A DNA stretch of 55,673 nucleotides. Origin: a virus. How positions within the stretch are numbered: the stretch's first letter is position 1; the number at the start of each line of letters is the position of its first letter. A model generated the notes under the pieces. That model saw only the letters and a list, made by a program, of their open reading frames with translations, searched no databases and was not told the DNA's origin. The position numbers were made by a program, and so were the translations under genes. The stretch lies in IMG/VR virus record IMGVR_UViG_3300035698_021168, positions 1-55,673 of that record; one strand, given 5' to 3'. Shown here one piece after another: positions 40,649 to 47,521 of this stretch.

Positions 40649-41678
40649 GGGACACCTCCTCAACCACCCCGGCGGGCGGCGGCGGCGGCGGCGGGAGCTC
40701 GCCGAACGCCCGAATCTGCTCGGCCTCACCCTTGCGGGCCTTCCTGACACGCGCGGTGCGCTGGGGGAAGGATCGCGTGCAGTCGTCGAGCACGGCCGGA
40801 TGGTCACTTTTCAGGCGGGCCTGGTCGAGCCGAGTCACCGAGCCGAGCGCGTAATCCAACACGCGGCCGTCGGGCAACAGCAACCGTTCCGCATGCTCCA
40901 GCCCCGCCAGGGCCTCATACTTCGCGGCCTCCTCCGTTTTGGCTAGCTCGATGCGTTGGGCGCGGAGCTCCTCCCAACGGGCGATCCGATCCGCCTGGTC
41001 GGCGTCGGTGAGCACGAACCCCGACCCCGCCACGCGGCGAATCCGCCTGACAGACTCGGGCGACGGCGTCGCGTCCGGCATGTTTCCGGCGTCGAGCGTC
41101 CGCCAGAAATCGCAGACGCGCTCGAAAACGATCGCTCCGATTTCCGCGTCGAAGGGCACGGTGTAGAGCCGGAACCCCATGCCGTTCCCGAGCAGGGCGG
41201 CGAGGTGCGCCACGCGGAGCCCCGAGCAGAGCATCTGCATGTGAACCTGAACCAGATAGTTTTGCGGCACCTGGTCGGTCCCGGCCTCGCCCCACTCCTC
41301 ACCGGCGAACATCGGGTTGTAGATCCCGGCGGTCTTGGCCTCGAGCACCGAGCCGTTCGCCAGGACGGCGTCGAGCGTCGAGCCGACACGCTTCTCGGCA
41401 GGGCTTCCCGTCCACACATCGCCGACGCGCCACTGGTTCGACGCGGCGACGGAGGTCCCGAGCTCCCGAGCACCCCACGCGATCACGGCGGCCTCGAGCG
41501 CATGCCCCGCCTCCGTCGCCAGATTACCCTCGAACGCATCGACGCGCTCCAGGACCGCCAGAGCCGCGTCGTACGCGTTCCGCCGCGGGTCGACGCCCAC
41601 GATCGCGGACACCATGCTCGCGGTCACGCGGCCGCGTCGCCGCTCCAAATAACTCAGGCCGTACTTTTCGTTTTCCAT
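40638..41678 (-). CDS. YqaJ-type viral exonuclease
   Basis: 346 aa from an ATG at 41678. GLSYLERRRGRVTASMVSAI opens the YqaJ domain. The catalytic set is visible: STLDAV (Asp), SVLEAKTAG (E-x-K) and QNYLVQVHMQMLCSG (Gln motif). The C-terminal third is a charged helix (ARWEELRAQRIELAKTEEAA) ending in seven prolines encoded by GGC repeats. It degrades one strand of double-stranded DNA for RecT. The gene has its own promoter at 41736-41764. Confidence 0.9.
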   Translation of the reverse strand: MENEKYGLSYLERRRGRVTASMVSAIVGVDPRRNAYDAALAVLERVDAFEGNLATEAGHALEAAVIAWGARELGTSVAASNQWRVGDVWTGSPAEKRVGSTLDAVLANGSVLEAKTAGIYNPMFAGEEWGEAGTDQVPQNYLVQVHMQMLCSGLRVAHLAALLGNGMGFRLYTVPFDAEIGAIVFERVCDFWRTLDAGNMPDATPSPESVRRIRRVAGSGFVLTDADQADRIARWEELRAQRIELAKTEEAAKYEALAGLEHAERLLLPDGRVLDYALGSVTRLDQARLKSDHPAVLDDCTRSFPQRTARVRKARKGEAEQIRAFGELPPPPPPPAGVVEEVSLAE

Positions 41679-41735
41679 TTTCCCGCCTCGCTTCGGGGTG
41701 TTGGCTAAGGCCCCGCCTGCGGCAGGACGCACCAC

Positions 41736-41764
41736 ACTGTACCCGCGAATACGCGAGTATGCAA
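41736..41764 (-). promoter_or_regulatory. Promoter of the exonuclease-recT genes with operator-like spacer
   Basis: TTGCAT (41764-41759), 17-base spacer, TACAGT (41741-41736). The spacer ACTCGCGTATTCGCGGG is an imperfect inverted repeat whose core CGCGTATTCG matches the operator at 42133-42154. Confidence 0.7.
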
Positions 41765-41796
41765 CCGGCACGGCGAGGATTCCCCGAGCGCCAACG

Positions 41797-42090
41797 CTAT
41801 CGGACCGCGTCGGCGGGCGTGACCGTCTGGGCCAGCCGCACCTCGAGCCCGACCGCCAGGAACATCTGCGCCAGGTTATTGGCCGAGGTTTCGGCCTCGC
41901 CCCCGAGGAACCGGTAGATCACCGCCTCCGATGACCCAGCCTGCAGGGCAAGCCAATACCGGGTTCTGCCCAGCTCGGCGAGCCGCATGTTCACGATTTC
42001 CCTGGGGTGCATCTTCCGCAGGTCGTAGGGGTTGCGCGGGACGGAGGGCTTCCGCACGCGGGGCTTGGGCTTCTTCGCACTTTTCGCCAA
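41797..42090 (-). CDS. Small HTH (Xre/Cro-like) regulator
   Basis: 97 aa from a TTG at 42090 with GGAGGTG four bases upstream; upstream in-frame codons cover the promoter. A basic N-terminus (KSAKKPKPRVRKPSVPRNPY) precedes a helix-turn-helix (NMRLAELGRTRYWLALQAGS; SEAVIYRFLGGEAETSANNL). Its promoter carries a perfect palindrome, suggesting autoregulation, and a related site lies in the exonuclease promoter. Probable early regulator of recombination genes. Confidence 0.75.
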   Translation of the reverse strand: MAKSAKKPKPRVRKPSVPRNPYDLRKMHPREIVNMRLAELGRTRYWLALQAGSSEAVIYRFLGGEAETSANNLAQMFLAVGLEVRLAQTVTPADAVR

Positions 42091-42125
42091 TCGACACCTC
42101 CGGTAAACCTCACGGCCTCCCGGCA

Positions 42126-42155
42126 AGCATACTGACCCCGGATACGCGGGGTCAA
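42126..42155 (-). promoter_or_regulatory. Promoter with palindromic operator, HTH gene
   Basis: TTGACC (42155-42150), 18-base spacer, TATGCT (42131-42126). The spacer is mostly filled by the perfect 22-bp palindrome TGACCCCG-N6-CGGGGTCA (42133-42154), so a bound repressor would block polymerase. Confidence 0.75.
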
Positions 42156-43048
42156 CGCGCGGCAGAGACATACCGCGTCAGAGCGTCACGCCAGACGCTG
42201 TCGCGGACCGATTTGAGCCGCACCAGGGCCAGGCTTCGGCGCGTGTCGTCGGACACATCCGGAGCGACCCAGGCCAGGTAGGCCGACATTGCAGGGGCGA
42301 GCACCGTGGCGATGAACCGGTCCTGATAACCGAGCGCCTGGCAATGCTCCGCCAGGAACATCTGACACTCCGACAACCAGAGCTCACCGGCGCAGCCAGA
42401 GACGACAGGCACGGTGATGCTCATTGAGGCGTCCTCCCCCTGGCGTTCGTGGGACCGGGACACCGAATCCGCCACTATCGTCTCAACCAGAGACTCCGGC
42501 ATCGACGGGTACAGCAAGAACAGCCGCAGCCGTCCGATCTTTGCACCGGCGACGCCGCACACCGCCTGCTGCAGCATGCCCCAGCGAACCGCCCAGATGG
42601 ACACGGCGTCGAGCGTCGTACCGCCAGCGACCACCAGGCTGAGCGACACCAGGCCATCGTCCGGCGGGCCATCGAGCTCGAACGCGCCGACGAACCCGCC
42701 GATCACGACGGCGAGCCGACGCTGCGACACCAGGGCCGCGGCGATTCGGCCCGGGCTCACTTCGGGGGGCAGGCGGTTCTCGGGCTCCAGCGCCTGCGGC
42801 CAGGCGGTCTCGCTAGGGCGCTCGAACAGCCAAGCGAACCCGCCGAGCAGGGCGAAGAACGGGCTCCCGGCCGCCAGGTAGCGCGGGCACAAATCCGGCG
42901 AGACGATCTCGAGGATCACCGGCGACACGGCCCTCCGCCAGACGCCAGAGGTCGACGGGCACCGACGCGAGGTCTGGTGGTCCGAGAGCAGGGCCGCCAG
43001 GTGACCGATTCCAGCGGACACCGAGGGAACTTCTTTAGCATTAATCAT
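42152..43048 (-). CDS. Thymidylate-synthase-like protein, probably inactive
   Basis: 298 aa from an ATG at 43048. VSPVILEIVSPDLCPRYLAA, GSPFFALLGGFAWLF, LVSLSLVVAGGTTLDAVSIW and GMLQQAVCGVAGAKIGRLRL line up with the fold pattern of phage ThyA-like enzymes (NPFFALAELLWMLAG-like, then the D-x-x-x-W and LL…G-x-x-x-G region). The usual catalytic PC segment before the central strand is absent, replaced by DDGLVS. It is therefore probably a binding or regulatory homologue. Assignment is by eye and tentative. Confidence 0.45.
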   Translation of the reverse strand: MINAKEVPSVSAGIGHLAALLSDHQTSRRCPSTSGVWRRAVSPVILEIVSPDLCPRYLAAGSPFFALLGGFAWLFERPSETAWPQALEPENRLPPEVSPGRIAAALVSQRRLAVVIGGFVGAFELDGPPDDGLVSLSLVVAGGTTLDAVSIWAVRWGMLQQAVCGVAGAKIGRLRLFLLYPSMPESLVETIVADSVSRSHERQGEDASMSITVPVVSGCAGELWLSECQMFLAEHCQALGYQDRFIATVLAPAMSAYLAWVAPDVSDDTRRSLALVRLKSVRDSVWRDALTRYVSAAR

Positions 43049-43301
43049 CGGCGTTGGTGGCCTTCGGCGAGGGGGGTGACACGGCCTCGAGGTCCGACCG
43101 GACCGCGAAGCGGACAAGCATGATCTCTAGGCCCATGAACGCGGCCATTTCGGCGACGATAGGCCTGTAGGACTCCATCCGCTCCATGTCCGCGCCGATG
43201 AACGGCGTCCCGCCGAACCCCGGCACGACCCCGCCGACCACGCCCTCGCCCCCGTCCTTCTCCTGCGCGACCCAGGCGTACAGGCAGTTGATCCTGGGCA
43301 T
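43041..43301 (-). CDS. Small conserved phage protein
   Basis: 86 aa; the start overlaps the upstream stop region (TAAATG). INCLYAWVAQEKDGGEGVVG followed by GFGGTPFIGADMERMESYRP and an ending with IMLVRFAV resembles a short phage family with a two-strand, one-helix layout found among early genes. Function unknown. Overlaps the thymidylate-synthase-like gene by eight bases. Confidence 0.6.
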   Translation of the reverse strand: MPRINCLYAWVAQEKDGGEGVVGGVVPGFGGTPFIGADMERMESYRPIVAEMAAFMGLEIMLVRFAVRSDLEAVSPPSPKATNADD

Positions 43302-43517
43302 TTAGGCGGCCGCCAATTCGTACCCGGCGCGGATCAGGCGGACGAAGTCGGCCGGGCACACCACCCAGTAGGCGCTGTCGTCACCGTTGACGATCATCCA
43401 ACCCTGCGAGCGGTTGGCGAAGCTCCGGGCCAGGCACTCGACGCTGAACGCGTACGGGCGGTTCTTCAGGCCGAGGATGTCGCGGGCATTGTTGGCGTTG
43501 GCGAGGGTGGTATTCAT
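43302..43517 (-). CDS. Small unknown protein, leaderless start
   Basis: 71 aa from an ATG at 43517. The promoter element GTATCCGAAACTAAGCGT abuts the ATG, leaving no room for a ribosome site, so translation is probably leaderless. ARDILGLKNRPYAFSVECLA, then GWMIVNGDDSAYWVVCPADF suggests a compact alpha-beta domain. Last member of the small-gene cassette; it runs into the replication operon. Confidence 0.55.
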   Translation of the reverse strand: MNTTLANANNARDILGLKNRPYAFSVECLARSFANRSQGWMIVNGDDSAYWVVCPADFVRLIRAGYELAAA

Positions 43518-43536
43518 ACGCTTAGTTTCGGATACG
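43518..43536 (-). promoter_or_regulatory. Cassette promoter copy 1 (leaderless)
   Basis: GTATCCGAAACTAAGCGT directly before the ATG at 43517. Confidence 0.5.
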
Positions 43537-43844
43537 GCAAGCGACCGGACCACCTCAAGCATCAAAGAATCTTCAATCAACCGAGCGCCCGGGTCCGGTA
43601 ACGCCCACCGCGGGCAGAATATGAGGCGCTATTCATCGGCCTCGAGCGCCGCGGCGAGCCCGGCCGGACCGGCGGACGCGGCAACCGTGAGCCGCGTCCG
43701 CCCTCCGCCAGGCCCCGACGCCCCGACGCCCCCCGCCAGGCCCCCGACGCCCCCCGACGCCCCGACGCGGCCCGGACGGGCCAGGCCCCGAGCTCCAGGC
43801 CCCGACGGGCGCGGCGGCCGTTCCGCCGCGCCCGAGCGAACGAA
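43537..43844. repeat. GC-rich spacer with CCCCGACGCC repeats
   Basis: No supportable gene. Between about 43720 and 43800 the plus strand repeats CCCCGACG and CCCCCCGCC many times, a low-complexity tract that could form a structured 3' end for the 43845 gene. Confidence 0.5.
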
Positions 43845-44111
43845 TCAGGCGTTCTTATCGTTCGCCCACTGCGTGCGGCAGTAGTCCCATACGGCACCGG
43901 GGATCATGTCACGCTGCCCGGTTTCGTTCTCCGACGCCCGAGCGAATGCGGCCGCGGGTCCCGAGCTGATCAGGCTGTCCGCGAACCAGGCCAGGACCAT
44001 CATCTCCTCGGCCCAGACCGCGCGGCCTTCCGCATCTTTTGAGGCCTTGTACTTGGCGAGGGCGGCGGTTTCGGCGGACAGGACGGTCTGGATGGCAATG
44101 GAGTTATTCAT
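43845..44111 (-). CDS. Small unknown protein, leaderless start
   Basis: 88 aa from an ATG at 44111. The promoter core GTATGCGAAACTAGGGGT ends at the ATG, so there is no leader. Helical: IAIQTVLSAETAALAKYKAS and EEMMVLAWFADSLISSGPAA. The motif TVLSAET near the start is shared with the 46343 gene, hinting at a related N-terminus. Function unknown; early anti-host roles are common for such genes. Confidence 0.6.
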   Translation of the reverse strand: MNNSIAIQTVLSAETAALAKYKASKDAEGRAVWAEEMMVLAWFADSLISSGPAAAFARASENETGQRDMIPGAVWDYCRTQWANDKNA

Positions 44112-44130
44112 ACCCCTAGTTTCGCATACA
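44112..44130 (-). promoter_or_regulatory. Cassette promoter copy 2 (leaderless)
   Basis: GTATGCGAAACTAGGGGT directly before the ATG at 44111. A GC hairpin lies just upstream. Confidence 0.6.
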
Positions 44131-44190
44131 CCCCGCCAGGCCGCCAGGCCGCAGGCAGAGATTCTGCCGGGCCTGGTTCGGTCTGTGACG
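44131..44190. repeat. Cassette hairpin element
   Basis: Minus strand CCAGGCCCGGCAGAATCTCT, then GCCTGCGGCCTGG: a long GC stem-loop shared in similar form with 44573-44628, 46723-46775, 47107-47165 and 47459-47512. It is preceded by the conserved CACAGACCGAAC. Confidence 0.7.
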
Positions 44191-44198
44191 GCGGCCGT

Positions 44199-44522
44199 TC
44201 AATCCTCGTCGTATTCCTCGGCGGGGATCCCGGCGAGCACGGCGGCCTGGGCCTCCGCGTCAAGGTGGAGCCCGGGGAAGTACACAATCAGCCCCTTTCC
44301 GAGGGCGTCGACGGAGGTCGAATCGTCGCCGAAACTTTCCTCGAACCCCAGCTTCTCGGCGAGCGACGCGACCCGGAGGTGCGAGTAGCGGATGCTCACG
44401 CCCAGGCAGGTCCGGCCGAACATTCCGCGGCCCGAGTAGTCGAGGTGCGGGGTCCCGCCAAATTCCTGCAGGGCCTCAAAGAACTCCACCAGCAAATCGA
44501 TCTGATCGGCGTTGATGTTCAC
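44199..44522 (-). CDS. Small acidic unknown protein
   Basis: 107 aa from a GTG at 44522 after GAAGGAGATACCC. Acidic throughout (ADQIDLLVEFFEALQEFGGT; EESFGDDSTSVDALGKGL; ending AEEYDED). Compact alpha-beta pattern. Strong negative charge is typical of phage proteins that mimic DNA or bind host regulators, but no family match was recognised. Confidence 0.6.
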   Translation of the reverse strand: MNINADQIDLLVEFFEALQEFGGTPHLDYSGRGMFGRTCLGVSIRYSHLRVASLAEKLGFEESFGDDSTSVDALGKGLIVYFPGLHLDAEAQAAVLAGIPAEEYDED

Positions 44523-44528
44523 GGGTAT

Positions 44529-44570
44529 CTCCTTCGCAGCACAATCGCTGCACCCCTAGATTCGGATACA
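44529..44570 (-). promoter_or_regulatory. Cassette promoter/leader copy 3
   Basis: GTATCCGAATCTAGGGGTGC, then the small inverted repeat GCAGCGATTGTGCTGC and the ribosome site GAAGGAG. Confidence 0.7.
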
Positions 44571-44638
44571 CACCGCCAGGCCGCCAGGCCGTAGGCAGAG
44601 ATTCTGCCAGGGCCCGGTCGGTCTGTGCGGCCTGCGGG

Positions 44639-44860
44639 TCAATCGGCGACGGAGCCCTCCAGGCGGGTCATGAGAGCGTCGACGGCGTCGATGCCGTGGC
44701 GCTTCTCAAATTCGGCGAGCAGGTACACGCGGACGGTCCGCTCCTCGGGCAGGTAGGCGTCCCAGGGCTTCTCCAGGGCGAGCAACAGGTCCTGGATCGC
44801 CCGGTCGGGCATCGACGAGCACGCAAGCCGGAGGGCGTTCTTGGCAGCGGTAGCATTCAT
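44639..44860 (-). CDS. Small helical unknown protein
   Basis: 73 aa, ATG at 44860 with GAGGAG upstream. Helical: TAAKNALRLACSSMPDRAIQ then DLLLALEKPWDAYLPEERTV and RVYLLAEFEKRHGIDAVDAL. No catalytic motif. Own leader (44868-44910), the most divergent copy in the cassette. Confidence 0.6.
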   Translation of the reverse strand: MNATAAKNALRLACSSMPDRAIQDLLLALEKPWDAYLPEERTVRVYLLAEFEKRHGIDAVDALMTRLEGSVAD

Positions 44861-44867
44861 CGCGGGT

Positions 44868-44910
44868 CTCCTCAAGGCCAGCACAATCGCTGGCACCCCA
44901 ATGTTCCGAT
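44868..44910 (-). promoter_or_regulatory. Cassette promoter/leader copy 4 (divergent)
   Basis: ATCGGAACATTGGGGTGC then CCAGCGATTGTGCTGG and GAGGAG. The inverted repeat arm is changed on both sides (C…G), which keeps the pairing. Confidence 0.55.
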
Positions 44911-44975
44911 CCGATCGGCACGGCCGCAAGCCGCGAGGGAACGAATCCCCCGCGGCCTGGTCCGTCTGTGCGGTC

Positions 44976-45335
44976 TTAGTTTTGGCGATCCATGATCGAC
45001 CATACCTGGATGGTCGCCCGGCCGGGCCCATTCAGGATCTGGAGCCGGAGGTCCTCGAACGCATCCCACGAAAATGCCTCGGTCCCGCGGATGACACACT
45101 GGAACCGTGAGCACCACCCGCCGGTTTGGCGATTCTGGCGGCCCTTAACCTCCTGCCACTCCATCCGCAAGCCGACGCCGGGCATGCCCGTCATGGCGAA
45201 CAGCGTCTGCTGGAGCTGCCGGATCTGGTCCGACCACTTCCGGGCCTGCTTCGGGCAGGCCGAGCAGATCGCGTCCGCCGCGCCAAAGTCAAAGTCCATC
45301 TCGAAGGCCAGCGTGCAATCCTTAGCGTTGCTCAT
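44976..45335 (-). CDS. Small unknown protein with Cys
   Basis: 119 aa, ATG at 45335 after CAGGAGGG. AADAICSACPKQARKWSDQI has a C-x2-C pair followed by a helix; the rest is beta-rich (GLRMEWQEVKGRQNRQTGGW; FQCVIRGTEAFSWDAFEDLR). Four Cys in total could bind metal. No family recognised. Confidence 0.6.
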   Translation of the reverse strand: MSNAKDCTLAFEMDFDFGAADAICSACPKQARKWSDQIRQLQQTLFAMTGMPGVGLRMEWQEVKGRQNRQTGGWCSRFQCVIRGTEAFSWDAFEDLRLQILNGPGRATIQVWSIMDRQN

Positions 45336-45340
45336 TTCAA

Positions 45341-45386
45341 TCCCTCCTGGGCAGCACAATCGCTGCGCCCATAGTTTCGGATACAC
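45341..45386 (-). promoter_or_regulatory. Cassette promoter/leader copy 5
   Basis: GTATCCGAAACTATGGGCGC then GCAGCGATTGTGCTGC and CAGGAGGG. Confidence 0.7.
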
Positions 45387-45408
45387 AAACACGCCCCGCC
45401 AGTCACTA

Positions 45409-45702
45409 CTAGGAATTTGTTTCGTTGATCGAGAACATCGGGGCGACCCATTCGGCCACGATCTCGGAGCCCGCCTGGCGGATCACGCGGACCGACAGGG
45501 GCATCCATACAACCATGCCGTCCTCCGCCATGCGGGCATTGCACCCGCCGGGCTTGCAGGACGCCATGTAGTGAGCGACCATCTTCTCGATGTTCGCGGG
45601 CGACGGGCGACCCATGTCCTTCGTGCTCCAGGTCATGGGCAGCACGGTGTTGGCACCAGTCGATTCGATGCGGAATGTGGGGGTTGACGAGCGGCTCATG
45701 GC
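45409..45702 (-). CDS. Small unknown protein
   Basis: 97 aa, ATG at 45702 after GGAGAACGCC. Beta-rich with two Cys (TPTFRIESTGANTVLPMTWS; ASCKPGGCNARMAEDGMVVW; VRVIRQAGSEIVAEWVAPMF). No family recognised. It follows an intrinsic terminator, so its expression depends on its own leader. Confidence 0.6.
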   Translation of the reverse strand, partial: AMSRSSTPTFRIESTGANTVLPMTWSTKDMGRPSPANIEKMVAHYMASCKPGGCNARMAEDGMVVWMPLSVRVIRQAGSEIVAEWVAPMFSINETNS

Positions 45703-45705
45703 GTT

Positions 45706-45751
45706 CTCCAGCGGGCAGCACAATCGCTGACACCAGTACTGTCGCATACGC
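45706..45751 (-). promoter_or_regulatory. Cassette promoter/leader copy 6
   Basis: GTATGCGACAGTACTGGTGT then CAGCGATTGTGCTG and GGAGAACGCC. Confidence 0.65.
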
Positions 45752-45752
45752 C

Positions 45753-45798
45753 AGAAATAAAGCGACCCCCAGGATGTGAAACATGCACCCTGGGGGTC
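45753..45798 (-). terminator. Rho-independent terminator within the cassette
   Basis: Minus strand GACCCCCAGG, a loop, CCTGGGGGTC, then GCTTTATTT. A perfect 10-bp stem. It ends transcription coming from the 46028-46672 genes. Confidence 0.8.
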
Positions 45799-46027
45799 CG
45801 TCTGTGCCGGAAGCACAGACAGGAGAAAGAGAGAGTCCGATATGTAAACCACCGGGTGGGCGAGGGGGGCCCTCCCGGCAGCGTCGTTCGTTCACCGCTC
45901 CAGGGGAGAGAGAACGCTAGGTCTTACCCGCCCAAAGCGCCCAGGGACACCATCCTACCAAAAGAATCGGGCCCGCGGGCGCGAACACCGGCACCAGGGC
46001 CGCGGACGCCCGGTTCTTTCGGACCCA

Positions 46028-46291
46028 CTAACTCGATTTATTGACGCCCCGCCTGGGGGCCGTGAGCGGCCCGTGTGCGACGCGGCCCGTCCGAGCGCCA
46101 GCACCAGGGGCAGGGCCGCCGGACGCGGACCGGCGAGCCCGGCGCGCGTCCGCGTCGTCGATCTGGGCCTGGAGCCGGGCTGCGATGTCCAGATACAGCC
46201 GGGCAAGAAACTCCGGACCGTTCCGCCTGGCGCTCACCGCCCGGCGCTGAAGGTCCGCTATTTGATCCTGAAGCGTTTCGGGCGTTTTCAA
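46028..46291 (-). CDS. Small helical protein
   Basis: 87 aa, ATG at 46291. Coiled-coil-like helix (ETLQDQIADLQRRAVSARRN, then LARLYLDIAARLQAQIDDAD) followed by a Gly/Ala/Pro-rich basic tail. It lies 50 bases after the 46343 gene and appears to be cotranscribed with it, since no leader copy precedes it. Confidence 0.55.
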   Translation of the reverse strand: MKTPETLQDQIADLQRRAVSARRNGPEFLARLYLDIAARLQAQIDDADARRARRSASGGPAPGAGARTGRVAHGPLTAPRRGVNKSS

Positions 46292-46342
46292 CGCGGGGTC
46301 CTCCAGGGCCGAGCGGCCGATCCCGCCCGGCCGGAGGATTAT

Positions 46343-46672
46343 TCACCGGCGACCGGCGGCGAGCGACAGGGCCTGGTTCCGGCCGACCACGCCGATGTAC
46401 CGGGCGTAGTCGTACCCTTCGGTCGAGACAACATACATCTTGCTCTCCACCGTGATCACAAAGTCCGAGATCCCTTCGCGCTGGGCCTCGGCCGCGGCCG
46501 CATGCAAGATCTCGAACAGGCCGCCCGCGAAGCCGGGCACGCGGACCGGGATGTCCCGCTCCTCGGCCTCGGAGAGCTCCACCAGGCCGAGCTCCCGTGC
46601 CTGGCAAGGCTTGCGGGCGAGCTTGTTCTGGGTTTCGGCGGACAGGACGGTCTTGGGGGCGTTGGTCGTCAT
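46343..46672 (-). CDS. Small unknown protein
   Basis: 109 aa, ATG at 46672 after GGAGAACGCC. Begins with TNAPKTVLSAETQNKLARKP, sharing TVLSAET with the 43845 gene. Then a helical centre (GGLFEILHAAAAEAQREGIS) and beta strand (DFVITVESKMYVVSTEGYDY). Could be an alpha-beta domain binding a host protein. No family recognised. Confidence 0.6.
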   Translation of the reverse strand: MTTNAPKTVLSAETQNKLARKPCQARELGLVELSEAEERDIPVRVPGFAGGLFEILHAAAAEAQREGISDFVITVESKMYVVSTEGYDYARYIGVVGRNQALSLAAGRR

Positions 46673-46675
46673 GGC

Positions 46676-46720
46676 GTTCTCCTGGGCAGCACACTCGCTG
46701 CACCCATAGTTTTGGATACA
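46676..46720 (-). promoter_or_regulatory. Cassette promoter/leader copy 7
   Basis: GTATCCAAAACTATGGGTGC then GCAGCGAGTGTGCTGC and GGAGAACGCC. Confidence 0.65.
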
Positions 46721-46790
46721 CACTGCCAGGCCGCCAGGCCGGAGGGAGAACGAATCTCACTCCGGCCGAGCGGCAGCCGTCACAATCGGA

Positions 46791-47057
46791 TCAATCGCAC
46801 ACCCTCCGGAGCACATCGAAGATCTCGTTGATTTCGGAATTTGAGGCGTTGGCGTCGCCACCCTTGCGGACGCCAAAGATTTCCTTCGCTATCAGCCGGG
46901 CGACCGAGAACACCTCGTCGTCGTTCATGGTGGGCAGCACGATCAGGTCGCTGCAGCTCGCCATTTCCACCTTCGCCCAGCCGTCGGGCTGCCGGGAGAT
47001 GGTTGCATGGCCCTGGCTGCCGAACCCGCCCTGGATTTTGATGCTGGTGACGATCAT
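46791..47057 (-). CDS. Small unknown protein
   Basis: 88 aa, ATG at 47057 after AAGGAGAACCGCG. Beta-rich start (IVTSIKIQGGFGSQGHATIS) then a polar helix (DDEVFSVARLIAKEIFGVRK) and a helical end (NSEINEIFDVLRRVCD). No family recognised. Confidence 0.6.
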   Translation of the reverse strand: MIVTSIKIQGGFGSQGHATISRQPDGWAKVEMASCSDLIVLPTMNDDEVFSVARLIAKEIFGVRKGGDANASNSEINEIFDVLRRVCD

Positions 47058-47061
47058 CGCG

Positions 47062-47106
47062 GTTCTCCTTCGCAGCACACTCGCTGCACCCCTAGTTTCG
47101 GATACA
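47062..47106 (-). promoter_or_regulatory. Cassette promoter/leader copy 8
   Basis: GTATCCGAAACTAGGGGTGC then GCAGCGAGTGTGCTGC and GAAGGAG. Confidence 0.7.
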
Positions 47107-47165
47107 CACTGCCAGGCCGCCAGGCCGCAGGCAGAGATTCTGCCTGGCCTGGTTCGGTCTGTGAG
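47107..47165. repeat. Cassette hairpin element, best copy
   Basis: Minus strand CCAGGCCAGGCAGAATC, then TCTGCCTGCGGCCTGG: inner AGGCAGA/TCTGCCT and outer CCAGGCC/GGCCTGG pair with a three-base loop. No T tract follows, so it may be an mRNA end-stabiliser or a protein-assisted terminator. Confidence 0.7.
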
Positions 47166-47194
47166 GGCGGCCGGTCCGGCCGCGGCCGAGCGGA

Positions 47195-47410
47195 TCAGCC
47201 GACCCAATGCAGCATGTGGTATTCGTCGCGGCGAACCTCGCCCAGGTCGATCAACGCACGGACCACCTTCTCGTAAGTACACAGGTCCGCAAACTCCATT
47301 ACCCGGTGGAACAGATTTCCGATGGGCACCGGGCCCGAGGATTGAAGCTCCAGACGGAGCGTCGCGGCGAGCGATTGGGCGCTGCAGGATTTCCAGGGTG
47401 TGGTCGTCAT
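47195..47410 (-). CDS. Small unknown protein
   Basis: 71 aa, ATG at 47410 after GGAGAACGCC. SLAATLRLELQSSGPVPIGN, then helix FADLCTYEKVVRALIDLGEV and RRDEYHMLHW: this resembles a short winged-helix core, possibly DNA-binding. No family recognised. Confidence 0.55.
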   Translation of the reverse strand: MTTTPWKSCSAQSLAATLRLELQSSGPVPIGNLFHRVMEFADLCTYEKVVRALIDLGEVRRDEYHMLHWVG

Positions 47411-47413
47411 GGC

Positions 47414-47458
47414 GTTCTCCTCGGCAGCACAATCGCTGCACCCCTAGTTTCGGATACA
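47414..47458 (-). promoter_or_regulatory. Cassette promoter/leader copy 9
   Basis: GTATCCGAAACTAGGGGTGC then GCAGCGATTGTGCTGC and GGAGAACGCC. Confidence 0.7.
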
Positions 47459-47521
47459 CAAGCCGCGGACGCCACCGCCAGGCCGGAGATTCCGGCCCGG
47501 CGGCGTCCGTCTGTGAGGGCG

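Noticed and set aside
43577-43897. 106-aa minus-strand open frame
   Set aside because: Pure Arg/Gly/Ala/Pro from the CCCCGACGCC repeats, overlapping a better gene.
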